In this document: in pieces, positions 33,611 to 43,188 of the stretch
How positions within the stretch are numbered: the first letter of the stretch is position 1
Layout: each line of letters opens with the position of its first letter
Assembly: GCF_050937815.1 (NCBI RefSeq)
Contig: NZ_JACDIJ010000001.1
Span: 248,001-312,000, forward strand
Source of the DNA: Treponema_C sp050937815
GTDB taxonomy: Bacteria > Spirochaetota > Spirochaetia > Treponematales > Treponemataceae
Direction: 5' to 3'
DNA: 64,000 nt
Translations under genes and position numbers: made by a program
The notes under the pieces: model-generated
Seen by the model: the letters and a program-made list of their open reading frames with translations, nothing else
Told to the model about the DNA's origin: nothing
The model's database searches: none

Positions 33611-34882
33611 ATGCCAAAAGTATTATCCATCATTCTCGGCGGCGGCAAAGGCACACGCTTATATCCGCTCACAAAAGAACGCTCAAAACCGGCGGTTCCC
33701 TTCGGAGGAAAGCACCGTATAGTGGATATTCCGATTTCAAATTGTATTAACTCGAACTTCAAACAGATTTATCTGCTTACCCAATTCAATTCGGCATCCC
33801 TTCACATGCATATTACAGCCGCCTATAATTTTGACCGGTTTTCGCAGGGCTTTGTCGAAATTCTTGCTGCAGAACAAACCCTTGAACATTCCGGCTGGTA
33901 TGAAGGAACGGCGGATGCCGTACGAAAAAACTTTATCCACTTTCAAACACAAAAACCGACTCATTACATCATTCTTTCCGGCGATCAACTGTATCAAATG
34001 GATTTAAACGCCTATCTTGAATATCACATGGAACACAATGCGCAAATAACGATTGCAACGACGGCCGTCAACCGCGCCGATGCGTCGGGCTTCGGTATTA
34101 TGAAGATAAATAAAGAACGCAATATTACCGCCTTTATGGAAAAACCCGCTGCCGACCTTGATATAAGCGATTGGATAATTCCCGACGAAAGCAGGACGCC
34201 CGGAGCAACTCAAGGTAAAGATTATCTTGCCTCCATGGGTATTTATATTTTTAACGCCGAAGTTTTGGAAGAAGCACTCGATAACGACTATACCGACTTC
34301 GGAAAAGAAGTAATTCCGCAAGCTATAGAAAAATACAAGGTATTTTCGTATATTTACGACGGCTATTGGGAAGATATCGGTACGATAAAAAGTTTTTACG
34401 ATGCAACTATCGACCTTGCCGCAATTACGCCGAAATTCAATTTTTACGATGAAGACAAACCCATTTTTACTAAACCGCGCAATTTACCGCCTTCAAAAAC
34501 AAATCACGCCCAGATGACGCGCTGTATTGCAAGCGAGGGCTGCGTAGTAACGGAAGCATGCATTATAGATTCGGTTATAGGTATACGAAGCGTTATAGAA
34601 CGTAATTCCAGCTTGGAAGGCGTTGTCTGTATGGGAGCCGACTTTTACGAAACGGAAAGTCAAAAAAAGGAAAACCTTGCAAAGGGTATACCAAATATCG
34701 GCATAGGCTGTAATACGCATATAAAACGCTCTATTATCGATAAAAACGCCCGTATCGGAAATAATTGCTCGATAGGCTGCCGAGGTCCCGTTCCGGACGG
34801 TGAAACGGCGCAATATTTGGTATCTGACGGGATTATCGTCATCAAAAAGAATGCGATTATTCCGGATAATACGCTCATATAG
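33611..34882 (+). CDS. glgC: Glucose-1-phosphate adenylyltransferase
   Basis: Makes ADP-glucose for glycogen synthesis. 423 aa, the normal length. The nucleotidyltransferase signature is LGGGKGTRLYPLT; SKPAVPFGGKHRIVDIPISN, WYEGTADAVR and SGDQLY follow. The C-terminal left-handed beta-helix has the hexapeptide-like repeats (IIDKNARIGNNCSIG). AAAGGAG precedes the ATG. It stands alone between its promoter and a terminator; other glycogen genes are not in the window. Confidence 0.95.
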   Translation: MPKVLSIILGGGKGTRLYPLTKERSKPAVPFGGKHRIVDIPISNCINSNFKQIYLLTQFNSASLHMHITAAYNFDRFSQGFVEILAAEQTLEHSGWYEGTADAVRKNFIHFQTQKPTHYIILSGDQLYQMDLNAYLEYHMEHNAQITIATTAVNRADASGFGIMKINKERNITAFMEKPAADLDISDWIIPDESRTPGATQGKDYLASMGIYIFNAEVLEEALDNDYTDFGKEVIPQAIEKYKVFSYIYDGYWEDIGTIKSFYDATIDLAAITPKFNFYDEDKPIFTKPRNLPPSKTNHAQMTRCIASEGCVVTEACIIDSVIGIRSVIERNSSLEGVVCMGADFYETESQKKENLAKGIPNIGIGCNTHIKRSIIDKNARIGNNCSIGCRGPVPDGETAQYLVSDGIIVIKKNAIIPDNTLI

Positions 34883-34897
34883 AAAAGTGCATAACCG

Positions 34898-34934
34898 CGC
34901 CGCATTTACTGCAGGGTATGTGCGGCGTTTTTTT
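34898..34934 (+). terminator. Terminator of glgC, lying inside the clpC 3' end
   Basis: Stem CGCCGCA (34898-34904) with TGCGGCG (34921-34927), a 16-base loop, then seven U (34928-34934). The right arm and U tract lie in the antisense of the last clpC codons; the loop holds the clpC stop. So the two convergent genes share this DNA. Confidence 0.75.
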
Positions 34935-37455
34935 CCGGCGCTTCAATGGATAAAGCGGGAGCTGTAAGCTCAAGTTTTGCCTTTTTTATACGTAAATGTA
35001 AAACAGTGCCGCTTTTTATTTTTTTGCAGTCTATAAGCAGCGTATCTCCGGCAGTACATTCGCCTGCAATAATTTTTGAAGCTAAAACGTCTTCCACTTC
35101 ATGCTGAATCAAACGGCGCATAGGGCGCGCTCCGAATGCGGGTTCGTAACCGTTTTCGATAAAATAAGAACGGGCTTTCGGTAAAAGTTCAAGATATATA
35201 TTTTGTTCGGCTAAACGTTCTTTCAGTTCCTCAATTTGAATATCCAGTACGCCCGACACTTCCTTATCGCTTAAGGGGGTAAAAACCACAGTATCGTCGA
35301 TACGATTTAAAAGTTCGGGGCTTAATATTTGTTTTAATTCATTTAAAGCGTCGGCTTTAATATTCGCATAATCCATAATCGCCTTATTTGAAGCATTAAA
35401 GCCCAAACGGTTTTCATTGGAAATACGGCGCACACCCGCATTGCTTGTCATAATAATCAAGGTATTTTTAAAATTGATTTTATGTCCGGAGTTGTCGCTC
35501 AGTTCGCCTTCTTCAAGTACTTGTAACAATAAATTAAATACATCCGGATGAGCTTTTTCTATTTCGTCTAGCAGGACAATCGAATACGGATTTTTTCGGA
35601 TTTTTTCGGTTAAAATACCGCCGTCTTCATACCCGATATAACCGGGCGGCGCCCCTACAAGACGGCTTGCATTATGTTTTTCCATGTAGTCGCTCATGTC
35701 GATGCGTATAAGGGCATCCTCGGAACCGAACAAAAAGCGGGCAAGGCTTTTTGCCAATAAGGTTTTACCTACACCTGTAGGACCTAAAAAAATAAAGGAG
35801 CCTAAGGGGCGCTTTACTGAAGAAACGCCGGATCGCGCACGGCGCACGGCAGAACAAACGGCACATACCGCTTCATTTTGACCGATAACAAAACGGTGCA
35901 ATTCTTCTTCCATATTCATTAAGCGTGACGTTTCCGAAGCATTTAACTGTTCAACCGGGATGCCGGTCATACCGGCTACAACGGAACATACATCTTCGAT
36001 TTGTACGGTATTTTGTGCCGAAGAAGAACGCCATTGCTTTCTCAGCGTTTCAAGTTCGGTGCGCAAAGAATATACTTGATCGCGAATTTTAGCTGCACCC
36101 TCATAATCTTGATCTTGTACCATCAGTTGTTTTTCTTCGGTCAAAGCATATATACGCTTTTCAATTTCGGCAAGTTCGGCCGGACGGGAATCGTCCTGTA
36201 TTTTTTTCATTGCGCCGGTTTCATCAAGTAAGTCGATAGCTTTATCCGGTAAAAAACGGTCGGCAATATAGCGTTTGGAAAATTTAACGATGGATTCTAT
36301 TACGCCGTCGGCATATCGTATCCCGTGAAATTCTTCGTAACCGCTTTTAATACCTTCCAATATTTCCGTTGTTTGCTCTTCGGTAGGTTCATGGATATGA
36401 ACAATTTGAAAACGTCTTTCCAAAGCGGCGTCTTTTTCAAAGTATTTTCTATACTCTTTTAAAGTCGTAGCTCCTATACACTGAAGTTCGCCGCGTGATA
36501 AAGCAGGTTTTATCATGTTCGATGCATCCATCGTTCCTTCGCCGCTGCCTGCACCGATTATCGTATGAAGTTCGTCAATAAATAAAATAACGTTTTTTGC
36601 TTCATGAATTTCTTTCATGATGCGTTTAAGACGTTCTTCAAATTCGCCCCGATATTTTGTCCCCGCAATGACGAGGGCTAAATCAAGCGTTAAAAGGCGC
36701 TTGCCTATAAGGCCGGCAGGAACCTTTTCTTCGACAATAGCGGCCGCCAAGCCCTCGACAATAGCGGTTTTGCCGACGCCGGGTTCGCCTACAAGTATGG
36801 GGTTATTTTTTCCGCGGCGGGATAATATTTGAATTACTCTACGGATTTCATTTTTGCGCCCGACGACGGGATCCAAACAGCCGTTTTTTGCCGCGTCGGT
36901 TAAATCGCGGCTGAATTCTTTTAGCAGGGATGTTTGCTGAAGTTGTTTACTTTGTCCGAAATTAACCGGTTTTATGTTTGTGCCGGTATTTTTGGCATCA
37001 TAAGCGGATGAGGGTATTTGTACCGAAGCGGCTTCAACGGCGCGGCGCACACTGTCCAAACCGATACCCGCTTTTTTAAAAAACAGAGCGCATAGACTTT
37101 GCTCTTCACGGATTGCGGCGAGTAAAAGATGTTCGGTACCTATATAATCGCGGCGCAACGAACGCGATTCGACTGCGGCAATATCAAACATCGTACGCAA
37201 TCTGCGCGAAGGCGCTATGTCGGAAAAAGCTGAAACGGGGGACTTAAGCGGAATAACCTGCTCAAGAGCAAGCTGAAAGGTTAAAAGGTTGATTTTTAAA
37301 AACTGCAAAACGGCAAAACCCAGCCCCGAAGAACTTTTTATAAGCGCAAGCAATACATGCTCGGGTAAAATTTCGTCGGCACCCGATCTTTTTCCTTCTT
37401 CTTGGGCATAGACATTGAGCAATTTGTGCGCACGCGGCGAAAGACCTTTTATCAT
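34906..37455 (-). CDS. clpC: ClpC-type AAA+ unfoldase
   Basis: Unfolds substrates for ClpP. 849 aa: N-terminal double Clp repeat (residues 1-145), AAA1 with Walker A GEPGVGKT (223-230), a middle domain with a UVR-like helix (EEKQLMVQDQDYEGAAKIRDQ, shortened), AAA2 with GPTGVGKT (about 558) and a C-terminal D2-small domain. It ends the mcsA-mcsB-clpC block, as in Bacillus, but the CtsR repressor gene normally first is absent. The ATG has GGGGAG upstream. No terminator for this strand was seen. Confidence 0.93.
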   Translation of the reverse strand: MIKGLSPRAHKLLNVYAQEEGKRSGADEILPEHVLLALIKSSSGLGFAVLQFLKINLLTFQLALEQVIPLKSPVSAFSDIAPSRRLRTMFDIAAVESRSLRRDYIGTEHLLLAAIREEQSLCALFFKKAGIGLDSVRRAVEAASVQIPSSAYDAKNTGTNIKPVNFGQSKQLQQTSLLKEFSRDLTDAAKNGCLDPVVGRKNEIRRVIQILSRRGKNNPILVGEPGVGKTAIVEGLAAAIVEEKVPAGLIGKRLLTLDLALVIAGTKYRGEFEERLKRIMKEIHEAKNVILFIDELHTIIGAGSGEGTMDASNMIKPALSRGELQCIGATTLKEYRKYFEKDAALERRFQIVHIHEPTEEQTTEILEGIKSGYEEFHGIRYADGVIESIVKFSKRYIADRFLPDKAIDLLDETGAMKKIQDDSRPAELAEIEKRIYALTEEKQLMVQDQDYEGAAKIRDQVYSLRTELETLRKQWRSSSAQNTVQIEDVCSVVAGMTGIPVEQLNASETSRLMNMEEELHRFVIGQNEAVCAVCSAVRRARSGVSSVKRPLGSFIFLGPTGVGKTLLAKSLARFLFGSEDALIRIDMSDYMEKHNASRLVGAPPGYIGYEDGGILTEKIRKNPYSIVLLDEIEKAHPDVFNLLLQVLEEGELSDNSGHKINFKNTLIIMTSNAGVRRISNENRLGFNASNKAIMDYANIKADALNELKQILSPELLNRIDDTVVFTPLSDKEVSGVLDIQIEELKERLAEQNIYLELLPKARSYFIENGYEPAFGARPMRRLIQHEVEDVLASKIIAGECTAGDTLLIDCKKIKSGTVLHLRIKKAKLELTAPALSIEAPEKNAAHTLQ

Positions 37456-37481
37456 ATAACACTCCCCTGCATTCCAATCAA

Positions 37482-38585
37482 TTAAGCATATATTTGTATG
37501 CTTTCAAGCGATTCCTGCATAATTAATGAACGTAATCGCGCATGCTGTAATTCCGGCGTATTGATATCGCTTTCGAATTTAAAGCGTTCGTTGCGGTTTA
37601 CAAATTCGATATGAGCTTCCCGGGTTCGATATACTAAAGCAAACAAAACCGGGTTTTCGATACATGCTAAAATGCCCGTATCTTTTCCCCACTTTATGCG
37701 AAAAAGGGCATCGATACATTCCCGTTCGGTTAAAAAGCGGCTGTACTTAACCGAAGCGAGCGCCTTATATACAAAATCGCGCAAAGCCGTCGGTTTAGTA
37801 TCGGCAATTTTATGTCTGCACATTCGTTCCGATTCCGCAGCCGCTTGTAAAGTTTCCGTTAAAGCCGCAATTTGTTCTTCTTCAGTTCCGGTAAAGCAAG
37901 CTCCGCTGCTTATTTGATAGCAGGCGCCTAAAGCAGGCGAAAAAGAATTCTCATAATCCGGGGCATAACCGAAACAGGGCATAACCGTAAAGCTTTTTTT
38001 TTCAATATCCGAAAACAAAGCGCTTAATTCCTTGGTTTCCCGATTTAAAAAAGTTAAAGAAGGCAAATGTACAAAGGCCGAAATCTTCATACCCGTACCG
38101 ACATTATTTACGGACGCGCTCAAATAACCGAATTCGACCGAAGCGGCAAACTGAACGATATTTTGCAGCGAAATGTCTATATCCTTTATAATAGGATATA
38201 CTTCATCGACATTCAAGCCGGCGCCGAAACAGGCAATTCGTAAATGGTCTTCATCATTAACCGAACACATCAATTTTCCGTCGGTACGCACAACAATTCC
38301 CGCAACAGGGTTCGTTATTTGATCCGAACTTAAAACGCCGCGCTCCGAAAGAATACGCTGACCGAGCGAATCGAGTTTTTTTACACTGAGCGCTTGATAC
38401 CGTTCCGGATGTTCGAGGCGCGAAAAAGCATCGAAAACAAGACTTTGTATGCGTTCCCCGTCATCGCGGCTAAAACACGAAGGAAAGGGAAAATTGACAA
38501 AATTTCGTGCAAGGCGAATACGGGTGGAAAGAACGACATCATTTTCCGGTCCGGTTTCGCTGTACCAAGCACCCGCTTCATTCAT
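37482..38585 (-). CDS. mcsB: McsB-like protein arginine kinase homologue with degenerate active site
   Basis: 367 aa, the length of B. subtilis McsB, which phosphorylates arginines to mark proteins for ClpC. The ATP-site motifs LSTRIRLARN (about residues 19-28) and NDEDHLRI (110-117) are kept. Compared with B. subtilis as I recall it, the catalytic-Cys segment SCPTNVGTGLRAS reads ASVNNVGTGMKIS here, so Cys is Ser158 and the following Arg is Lys167. The substrate-binding RGIYGEG segment is also lost, and the C-terminal RDxxRA docking motif reads HARLRS. This suggests a pseudokinase or a changed enzyme. It lies between mcsA and clpC. Confidence 0.85.
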   Translation of the reverse strand: MNEAGAWYSETGPENDVVLSTRIRLARNFVNFPFPSCFSRDDGERIQSLVFDAFSRLEHPERYQALSVKKLDSLGQRILSERGVLSSDQITNPVAGIVVRTDGKLMCSVNDEDHLRIACFGAGLNVDEVYPIIKDIDISLQNIVQFAASVEFGYLSASVNNVGTGMKISAFVHLPSLTFLNRETKELSALFSDIEKKSFTVMPCFGYAPDYENSFSPALGACYQISSGACFTGTEEEQIAALTETLQAAAESERMCRHKIADTKPTALRDFVYKALASVKYSRFLTERECIDALFRIKWGKDTGILACIENPVLFALVYRTREAHIEFVNRNERFKFESDINTPELQHARLRSLIMQESLESIQIYA

Positions 38586-38598
38586 ACGGCAATTCTCC

Positions 38599-39090
38599 CT
38601 AATGTTCGTCCGCGCCCGTTACGGCCGGAGATTCAAGTGCCTTTAAAAAATCACGGTACATCGCAGCTTTTTCATAATCTTCACGTGCAAGAGAGTCTTT
38701 AAGCTTTGTTTGTATCGCCATTCTATCGGTAAGCATGGATCGAAAATACGCAAGCTTTTTCGGCATCGAACCGGTATAAGGTAAGTCGATACCTTTTTTA
38801 GTGAGCATACCTTGAATTTCCTCTTTAAAAGCTGCGTAACATTCGGGACAGCCTGCTTGACCCGTTTTGCGTATGTCATAAATACTGCGTCCGCAAACGG
38901 AACACACTTTTTTTTCGGTATGCACACCGTTTATAAGATTTTCAAGATTCATAGTAATCGTTTGCGTCGATGCGTCTATACCCTGCGCTTTTGCACACAC
39001 TTCACACAGATGAACTTCTTTTTTTCCCAGTGTACTTATTTGTCGAACAAAAACTACGGCTTCGCGCCGACCGCACAAATCACAAATCAT
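38599..39090 (-). CDS. mcsA: McsA-like zinc-finger/UVR protein
   Basis: 163 aa from the second of two adjacent ATGs (39090), six bases after GAGG; the upstream open frame runs into lolE and is not used. Two pairs of CxxC zinc-binding motifs (CDLCGRREA with CEVCAKAQG, CSVCGRS with CPECYA) are followed by a UVR helix (LAREDYEKAAMYRDFLKAL). In Firmicutes McsA activates McsB. It begins 17 bases after lolE and 13 bases before mcsB. Confidence 0.88.
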   Translation of the reverse strand: MICDLCGRREAVVFVRQISTLGKKEVHLCEVCAKAQGIDASTQTITMNLENLINGVHTEKKVCSVCGRSIYDIRKTGQAGCPECYAAFKEEIQGMLTKKGIDLPYTGSMPKKLAYFRSMLTDRMAIQTKLKDSLAREDYEKAAMYRDFLKALESPAVTGADEH

Positions 39091-39107
39091 CATATACCTC
39101 GTATATC

Positions 39108-40430
39108 TCAGGTTTTTCTGAGAATATGCAGGGGCTTTTCTTTTCCTGCACGGACAGCCGGAAAAACGGAAACCAAGGCCGACAAACCGAGTGTTTGCAA
39201 GGCTATAAAAAACATCTCCCGAAATGAAATATGTACCGGTATGGTTTGTAAGTAATACGCGGGATCCAAAAAAGTAACCGGCGAATACATTGTTTGCCCT
39301 GTTATACGATACCATATTTTTAAAATAAGGTTAACAGCCTTTTCGGAAAATTCTATGATTTCATTACAGTTTACGGCACATACCAAGCCGAGAGGAAGCC
39401 CCAAACAAACGCCGCCCATACCGCAAATGATACCGGTAATTAAAAAAGCCGTGCTTATGCCTGAAGAAGACGCTCCGATACTTTTAAGTATTGCAATTTC
39501 TTTTTTACGCTCCATTACAACCATAATAAGAGCCGACGATATATTAACCGAAGCGATAAGTAAAATCAAAAACATAATGAGAATTAACAGCATTTTGGTC
39601 GATGCATAATTTTCATATTGCGCGGTATTCATATCGCTCCACCGCTTTATGCGGTAACCGGCAGGCAAAAAGTCTTCAGCCGAACGGTAAGCTTTTTCCA
39701 AACGTTCGGAAAAAGGAAAATCGGTTTCAATTCCGATACAAAGGCGCGAAGAAGATGCGGGTAAAAAAGAAAAACCGGTTTTAAACGGCACAAAAACCCA
39801 TAAAGCGTCTATTTCTTCGTATCCCGACGATACGATACCCGATATTTTACAGGACAGCATTTTAGGCCGTATATCCGAAGCGGACAAAAGGTTTGCCGTA
39901 ATAAGGCGGATTGTATCTCCGACTTTCAATTCCAATTTTTCAGCAAGGGCACGGCCGATAACCGCGCTTTTGGCATCGGGAAAAGCCGCTTGACCTTCCA
40001 AAACTTCAATATAAGTTTTAAAAGCTTCGTTATTTATAAATATATCTCCGTCAACGGAACGTATTGCAGCCCCTGTCCTGCCTTTTTTACCCGCAGCTAG
40101 GGCCATTCCCTGCTTTTCGATAAAAGCCGTTCCCCCCGTTAGGTTTTCAAGTTTTTCGGCAATACGGTTAAGTTCGCCTACCTGTTCATCAAAACCGCTC
40201 AAAGAACTTTCAGGACACAAAACTTGCATGTGATAGCTTGAAAGTCCGATCATACGTTCGGTAATACCCTCTATCATACCGTCGGCTACAACCAATACGA
40301 CAATAAGCGGAACCAAACTTAAGGCAATGCCGAATACCGCACCGAAAAGGCTTTTACGTCCGTTTGAAACGCTTTTATAATTCGGCAATATAATGCGCAA
40401 GGCATATAAAAAAGATGCTTTAAGAGTCAT
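39108..40430 (-). CDS. lolE: LolC/LolE-family lipoprotein-release permease, second copy
   Basis: 440 aa. Membrane segments at about residues 30-50, 280-300, 320-345 and 400-425 surround a large periplasmic domain (55-275), the FtsX/MacB layout of LolC and LolE. With LolD it should extract lipoproteins from the inner membrane, a likely need in a spirochaete rich in lipoproteins. It overlaps lolD by 11 bases. Whether it is the LolC or LolE equivalent is arbitrary. Confidence 0.85.
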   Translation of the reverse strand: MTLKASFLYALRIILPNYKSVSNGRKSLFGAVFGIALSLVPLIVVLVVADGMIEGITERMIGLSSYHMQVLCPESSLSGFDEQVGELNRIAEKLENLTGGTAFIEKQGMALAAGKKGRTGAAIRSVDGDIFINNEAFKTYIEVLEGQAAFPDAKSAVIGRALAEKLELKVGDTIRLITANLLSASDIRPKMLSCKISGIVSSGYEEIDALWVFVPFKTGFSFLPASSSRLCIGIETDFPFSERLEKAYRSAEDFLPAGYRIKRWSDMNTAQYENYASTKMLLILIMFLILLIASVNISSALIMVVMERKKEIAILKSIGASSSGISTAFLITGIICGMGGVCLGLPLGLVCAVNCNEIIEFSEKAVNLILKIWYRITGQTMYSPVTFLDPAYYLQTIPVHISFREMFFIALQTLGLSALVSVFPAVRAGKEKPLHILRKT

Positions 40431-41121
40431 ATACGAGCCTGCCCTGTTTTATGCGCAAACATTCGTCGGCGCGCGAAGTTAACGATACGTCATGGGTAAC
40501 CATAATAAGGGTTTTGTGGTATTTTTCCACCATGGAAAAAAGCAAATCGCCGACTAAATGCGCGTTTTCGGGATCCAAGTTGCCGGTCGGTTCATCGGCT
40601 AAAATAAGCTCGGGATCGGTAATAAGAGAACGGGCAACGGCGGCCCTTTGCCGTTCGCCGCCGGAAAGCTGAGACGGTAAATGATGCATACGTTTTTCCA
40701 AACCGACTTCGCAAAGAAGCTCGGATGCACGCATGCGGGCTTCTTTTTTTGAAATGCCTTTCATATACAGGGGTAAAAATACGTTTTCCAAAGCGGTAAA
40801 ATCTTTTAAAAGGTAATGGAATTGAAATATAAGGCCTAAAAACGAAGCGCGGTATTCGGAAGCCGTATATTCATCCAAAGCCGTTATATCATAATGCCCT
40901 ACCCTAACCCTGCCCGCAGAAGCGGTATCCAAGGCGCCGATGATATTTAACAATGTGCTTTTTCCGCTGCCGCTTTCGCCTAAAATAACGATTTTAGTAC
41001 CCTGTTTTACCCTCATATGAACATCGGAAAACACGGTCAGTTTTTCACCTGCCCCGGTATATATCTTTTTCAGTCCTTCGATCTGTATAAAACTTGTATC
41101 GTTTTCAACTCGGTTACTCAT
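40420..41121 (-). CDS. lolD: LolD-type lipoprotein-release ATPase
   Basis: 233 aa. Walker A GESGSGKST, signature LSGGERQR and Walker B LILADEPTGNLD, all of the MacB/LolD group. It sits between the two FtsX-like permeases, overlapping both by 8-11 bases, so the three should form one complex. Confidence 0.9.
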   Translation of the reverse strand: MSNRVENDTSFIQIEGLKKIYTGAGEKLTVFSDVHMRVKQGTKIVILGESGSGKSTLLNIIGALDTASAGRVRVGHYDITALDEYTASEYRASFLGLIFQFHYLLKDFTALENVFLPLYMKGISKKEARMRASELLCEVGLEKRMHHLPSQLSGGERQRAAVARSLITDPELILADEPTGNLDPENAHLVGDLLFSMVEKYHKTLIMVTHDVSLTSRADECLRIKQGRLVYDS

Positions 41122-42418
41122 AACGCAATACCTCTGCTATTGAAAGTTTCAGTATATTTCGACTTGCGGCATATGCAGCGCTTAAAGCCGATAAGATACC
41201 GAATATCGTTATAGCGGCAGTTTCGACAAAAAACATACGCGCAGGAATTCGGGCATAAAACATAAACATAGGATTTTCGGTTAAAAAAACAAGATTTGAC
41301 GGATTAAGCAAAAGGGTAAAAATATATTGAACGCCGTATACGGTTTTTGAAATAAGCCAAAACACCGCATCCATACGCACGCTTATAAGCATACCCAAGA
41401 GCAGTCCGGGTACGGCACCGCCTAAACCGATAAGCATTCCTTGCATAAGAAAAACCGCTTGAATATAAAAAGGCGGAGCGCCGAGTGCCGACAGTACCGA
41501 AATTTCTTCACGGCGTTCAAAAATAATACGGCGCATTCCGTTAAAGATATTTACTCCGACTACAATAAAAATGATAAAAACAAGCATCGTCAACACGTTT
41601 TTTTCAACTTTTAAAGCGCCGAAAAAGGATTTGTTGTAAGTGCGCCACGATTCAACCGCAAAATACGGATCTTTTTGTTTTATAAGGTGAATTAACCGAT
41701 TGTCATGGGCAGGTTTGTGCAATTTTATACCGTACAGGGTTTGGGCCGACGAACCGAGCAGTTTTTGCCCCGTATCGAGGGATAAAAACACAAAGCTGTT
41801 GTTGATTTCCGAATACGAAGATGAAAAAAGCCCGGACACGGTAAACACGCGGCTTGAAGATAACAAATCAACATCTGAAGAACCCGAAATGGCTAATAAA
41901 CTTATCTTGTCGCCGGGGGCTATCCCCAAACTGTAGGCTAACTGAGATGCAACGACGGCTTGATTATCGCCGAGATCAAAGTTTCCGCGGTATACGGCGA
42001 TTTCACGGGCAAAGCCCCTATCCAATTCCATTATGTTTTGAGGAACAAAGCGAATAAAAGCAGCCTCTTGACGGCCGTTTTTTCCTACAGTTAACGCTTG
42101 GGCATCCATAAAGGGAATGATACTGCGGACAAGCGGATGTTCGGCCATATCCTCCAAACGTTTTTTTTGTACATCGCTATCGGGAACCGCGCGTATATGA
42201 AAAGAATGGATTTCCAAAATACTTTCTATGTATCCCATTTGAAAACCGTTCATTACGGCCATAACGACAATCAGGGTCATCACGCCGAATGCAATACCCA
42301 ATGAAAACAAAAAAGCGGTTAAAGCGTTTTTACCCCGTGTATCGATACGGGCAAAGCGGCGCGAAATAAATAAAACCCATGATGTTTTATTCATTTGTTT
42401 TATATTTGAAGTTTTCAC
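41114..42418 (-). CDS. lolC: LolC/LolE-family lipoprotein-release permease, first copy
   Basis: 434 aa from a GTG start that overlaps the upstream stop (GTGA) and has GAGGG four bases before it. Layout as its partner: an N-terminal membrane segment (about 33-55), a periplasmic domain, and three C-terminal segments. The two permeases are clearly related but not duplicates of recent origin. Confidence 0.85.
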   Translation of the reverse strand: MKTSNIKQMNKTSWVLFISRRFARIDTRGKNALTAFLFSLGIAFGVMTLIVVMAVMNGFQMGYIESILEIHSFHIRAVPDSDVQKKRLEDMAEHPLVRSIIPFMDAQALTVGKNGRQEAAFIRFVPQNIMELDRGFAREIAVYRGNFDLGDNQAVVASQLAYSLGIAPGDKISLLAISGSSDVDLLSSSRVFTVSGLFSSSYSEINNSFVFLSLDTGQKLLGSSAQTLYGIKLHKPAHDNRLIHLIKQKDPYFAVESWRTYNKSFFGALKVEKNVLTMLVFIIFIVVGVNIFNGMRRIIFERREEISVLSALGAPPFYIQAVFLMQGMLIGLGGAVPGLLLGMLISVRMDAVFWLISKTVYGVQYIFTLLLNPSNLVFLTENPMFMFYARIPARMFFVETAAITIFGILSALSAAYAASRNILKLSIAEVLRYE

Positions 42419-43188
42419 AGCGCCCTCTCCCGTTTTTTTTCATCGTTTTTATAAAAGATTTCCCAAACGGGTGTTTCGTCTTTATACACGGTAACTATTT
42501 TTATATTATCGGGAAAATAAAGCACTTCTTTCCAGCTTGTATCCGAAGTATATGTTTTTTCCTTTATTTTGATACCGCCTCTATAATATAAAATATCGGC
42601 TTTATCGCCTCCCTTTCCGTAACGGTACTCCGTTTTTTCGCTGCGCTTACCCGGTTGTGCATATACGACAGTTTGTTCCGCTATTCTATCTTGCATATCG
42701 TAACGTATCGTTTCAGAGCATATCAATTTTTTATCGGTACTTTCATATGTTTCGCGTTTTAAAAGGCGTTTTTTTTCACCGTAAAATTCACGTATAAAAA
42801 CGGCATTTTCTCTGTCGGTTGTTTCCGCCCGCTCGGGAAAAAGGGAATCGCTTGTATAAAAATAATCGGTTTCGAATACGGGTTCGGCCGCAGACGGCTT
42901 CCATATTATTTTCTTTATTAATCGATAAGATGAATCGAGTTTTTTTTGTACAATTATGTTATCGGCACACCGAAGCGTATGCATACCGTTTTTATCAATT
43001 AAAAAACGTTCGGATTCGTCAAAATGGCGGCGCAAACTTCCGTTCGGGAAAAGAGCGCTTCCTTTTTTTTCAAAAAGGGTGCCGTCGATAAAAAAGCCGG
43101 AAGTTTGTTCCTCAGCTTTATCGGCATAGCTGAAAACGAAAAATGCACAAAAGAAAAAAAAACACCGAATACAATATTTCACATTCAA
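42415..43188 (-). CDS. Exported protein with signal peptide, unknown function
   Basis: 257 aa. Signal peptide at residues 1-22 (CFFFFCAFFVFSYA). The mature part has repeating strand pairs such as RRHFDESERFL, KTEYRYGKGG and KTYTSDTSWKEVLYF, like toxin-antitoxin-type YwqK/MORN repeat folds, but I cannot assign it. It lies between ftsY and lolC with four-base overlaps at both ends, which suggests a role linked to export or lipoprotein traffic. Confidence 0.7.
   Translation of the reverse strand: MNVKYCIRCFFFFCAFFVFSYADKAEEQTSGFFIDGTLFEKKGSALFPNGSLRRHFDESERFLIDKNGMHTLRCADNIIVQKKLDSSYRLIKKIIWKPSAAEPVFETDYFYTSDSLFPERAETTDRENAVFIREFYGEKKRLLKRETYESTDKKLICSETIRYDMQDRIAEQTVVYAQPGKRSEKTEYRYGKGGDKADILYYRGGIKIKEKTYTSDTSWKEVLYFPDNIKIVTVYKDETPVWEIFYKNDEKKRERAL

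Noticed and set aside
38599..39315. Longer mcsA frame starting at 39315
   Set aside because: The extra 75 residues are the shadow of lolE; GAGG lies just before the ATG pair at 39093/39090 and the zinc-finger start MICDLCG begins there.
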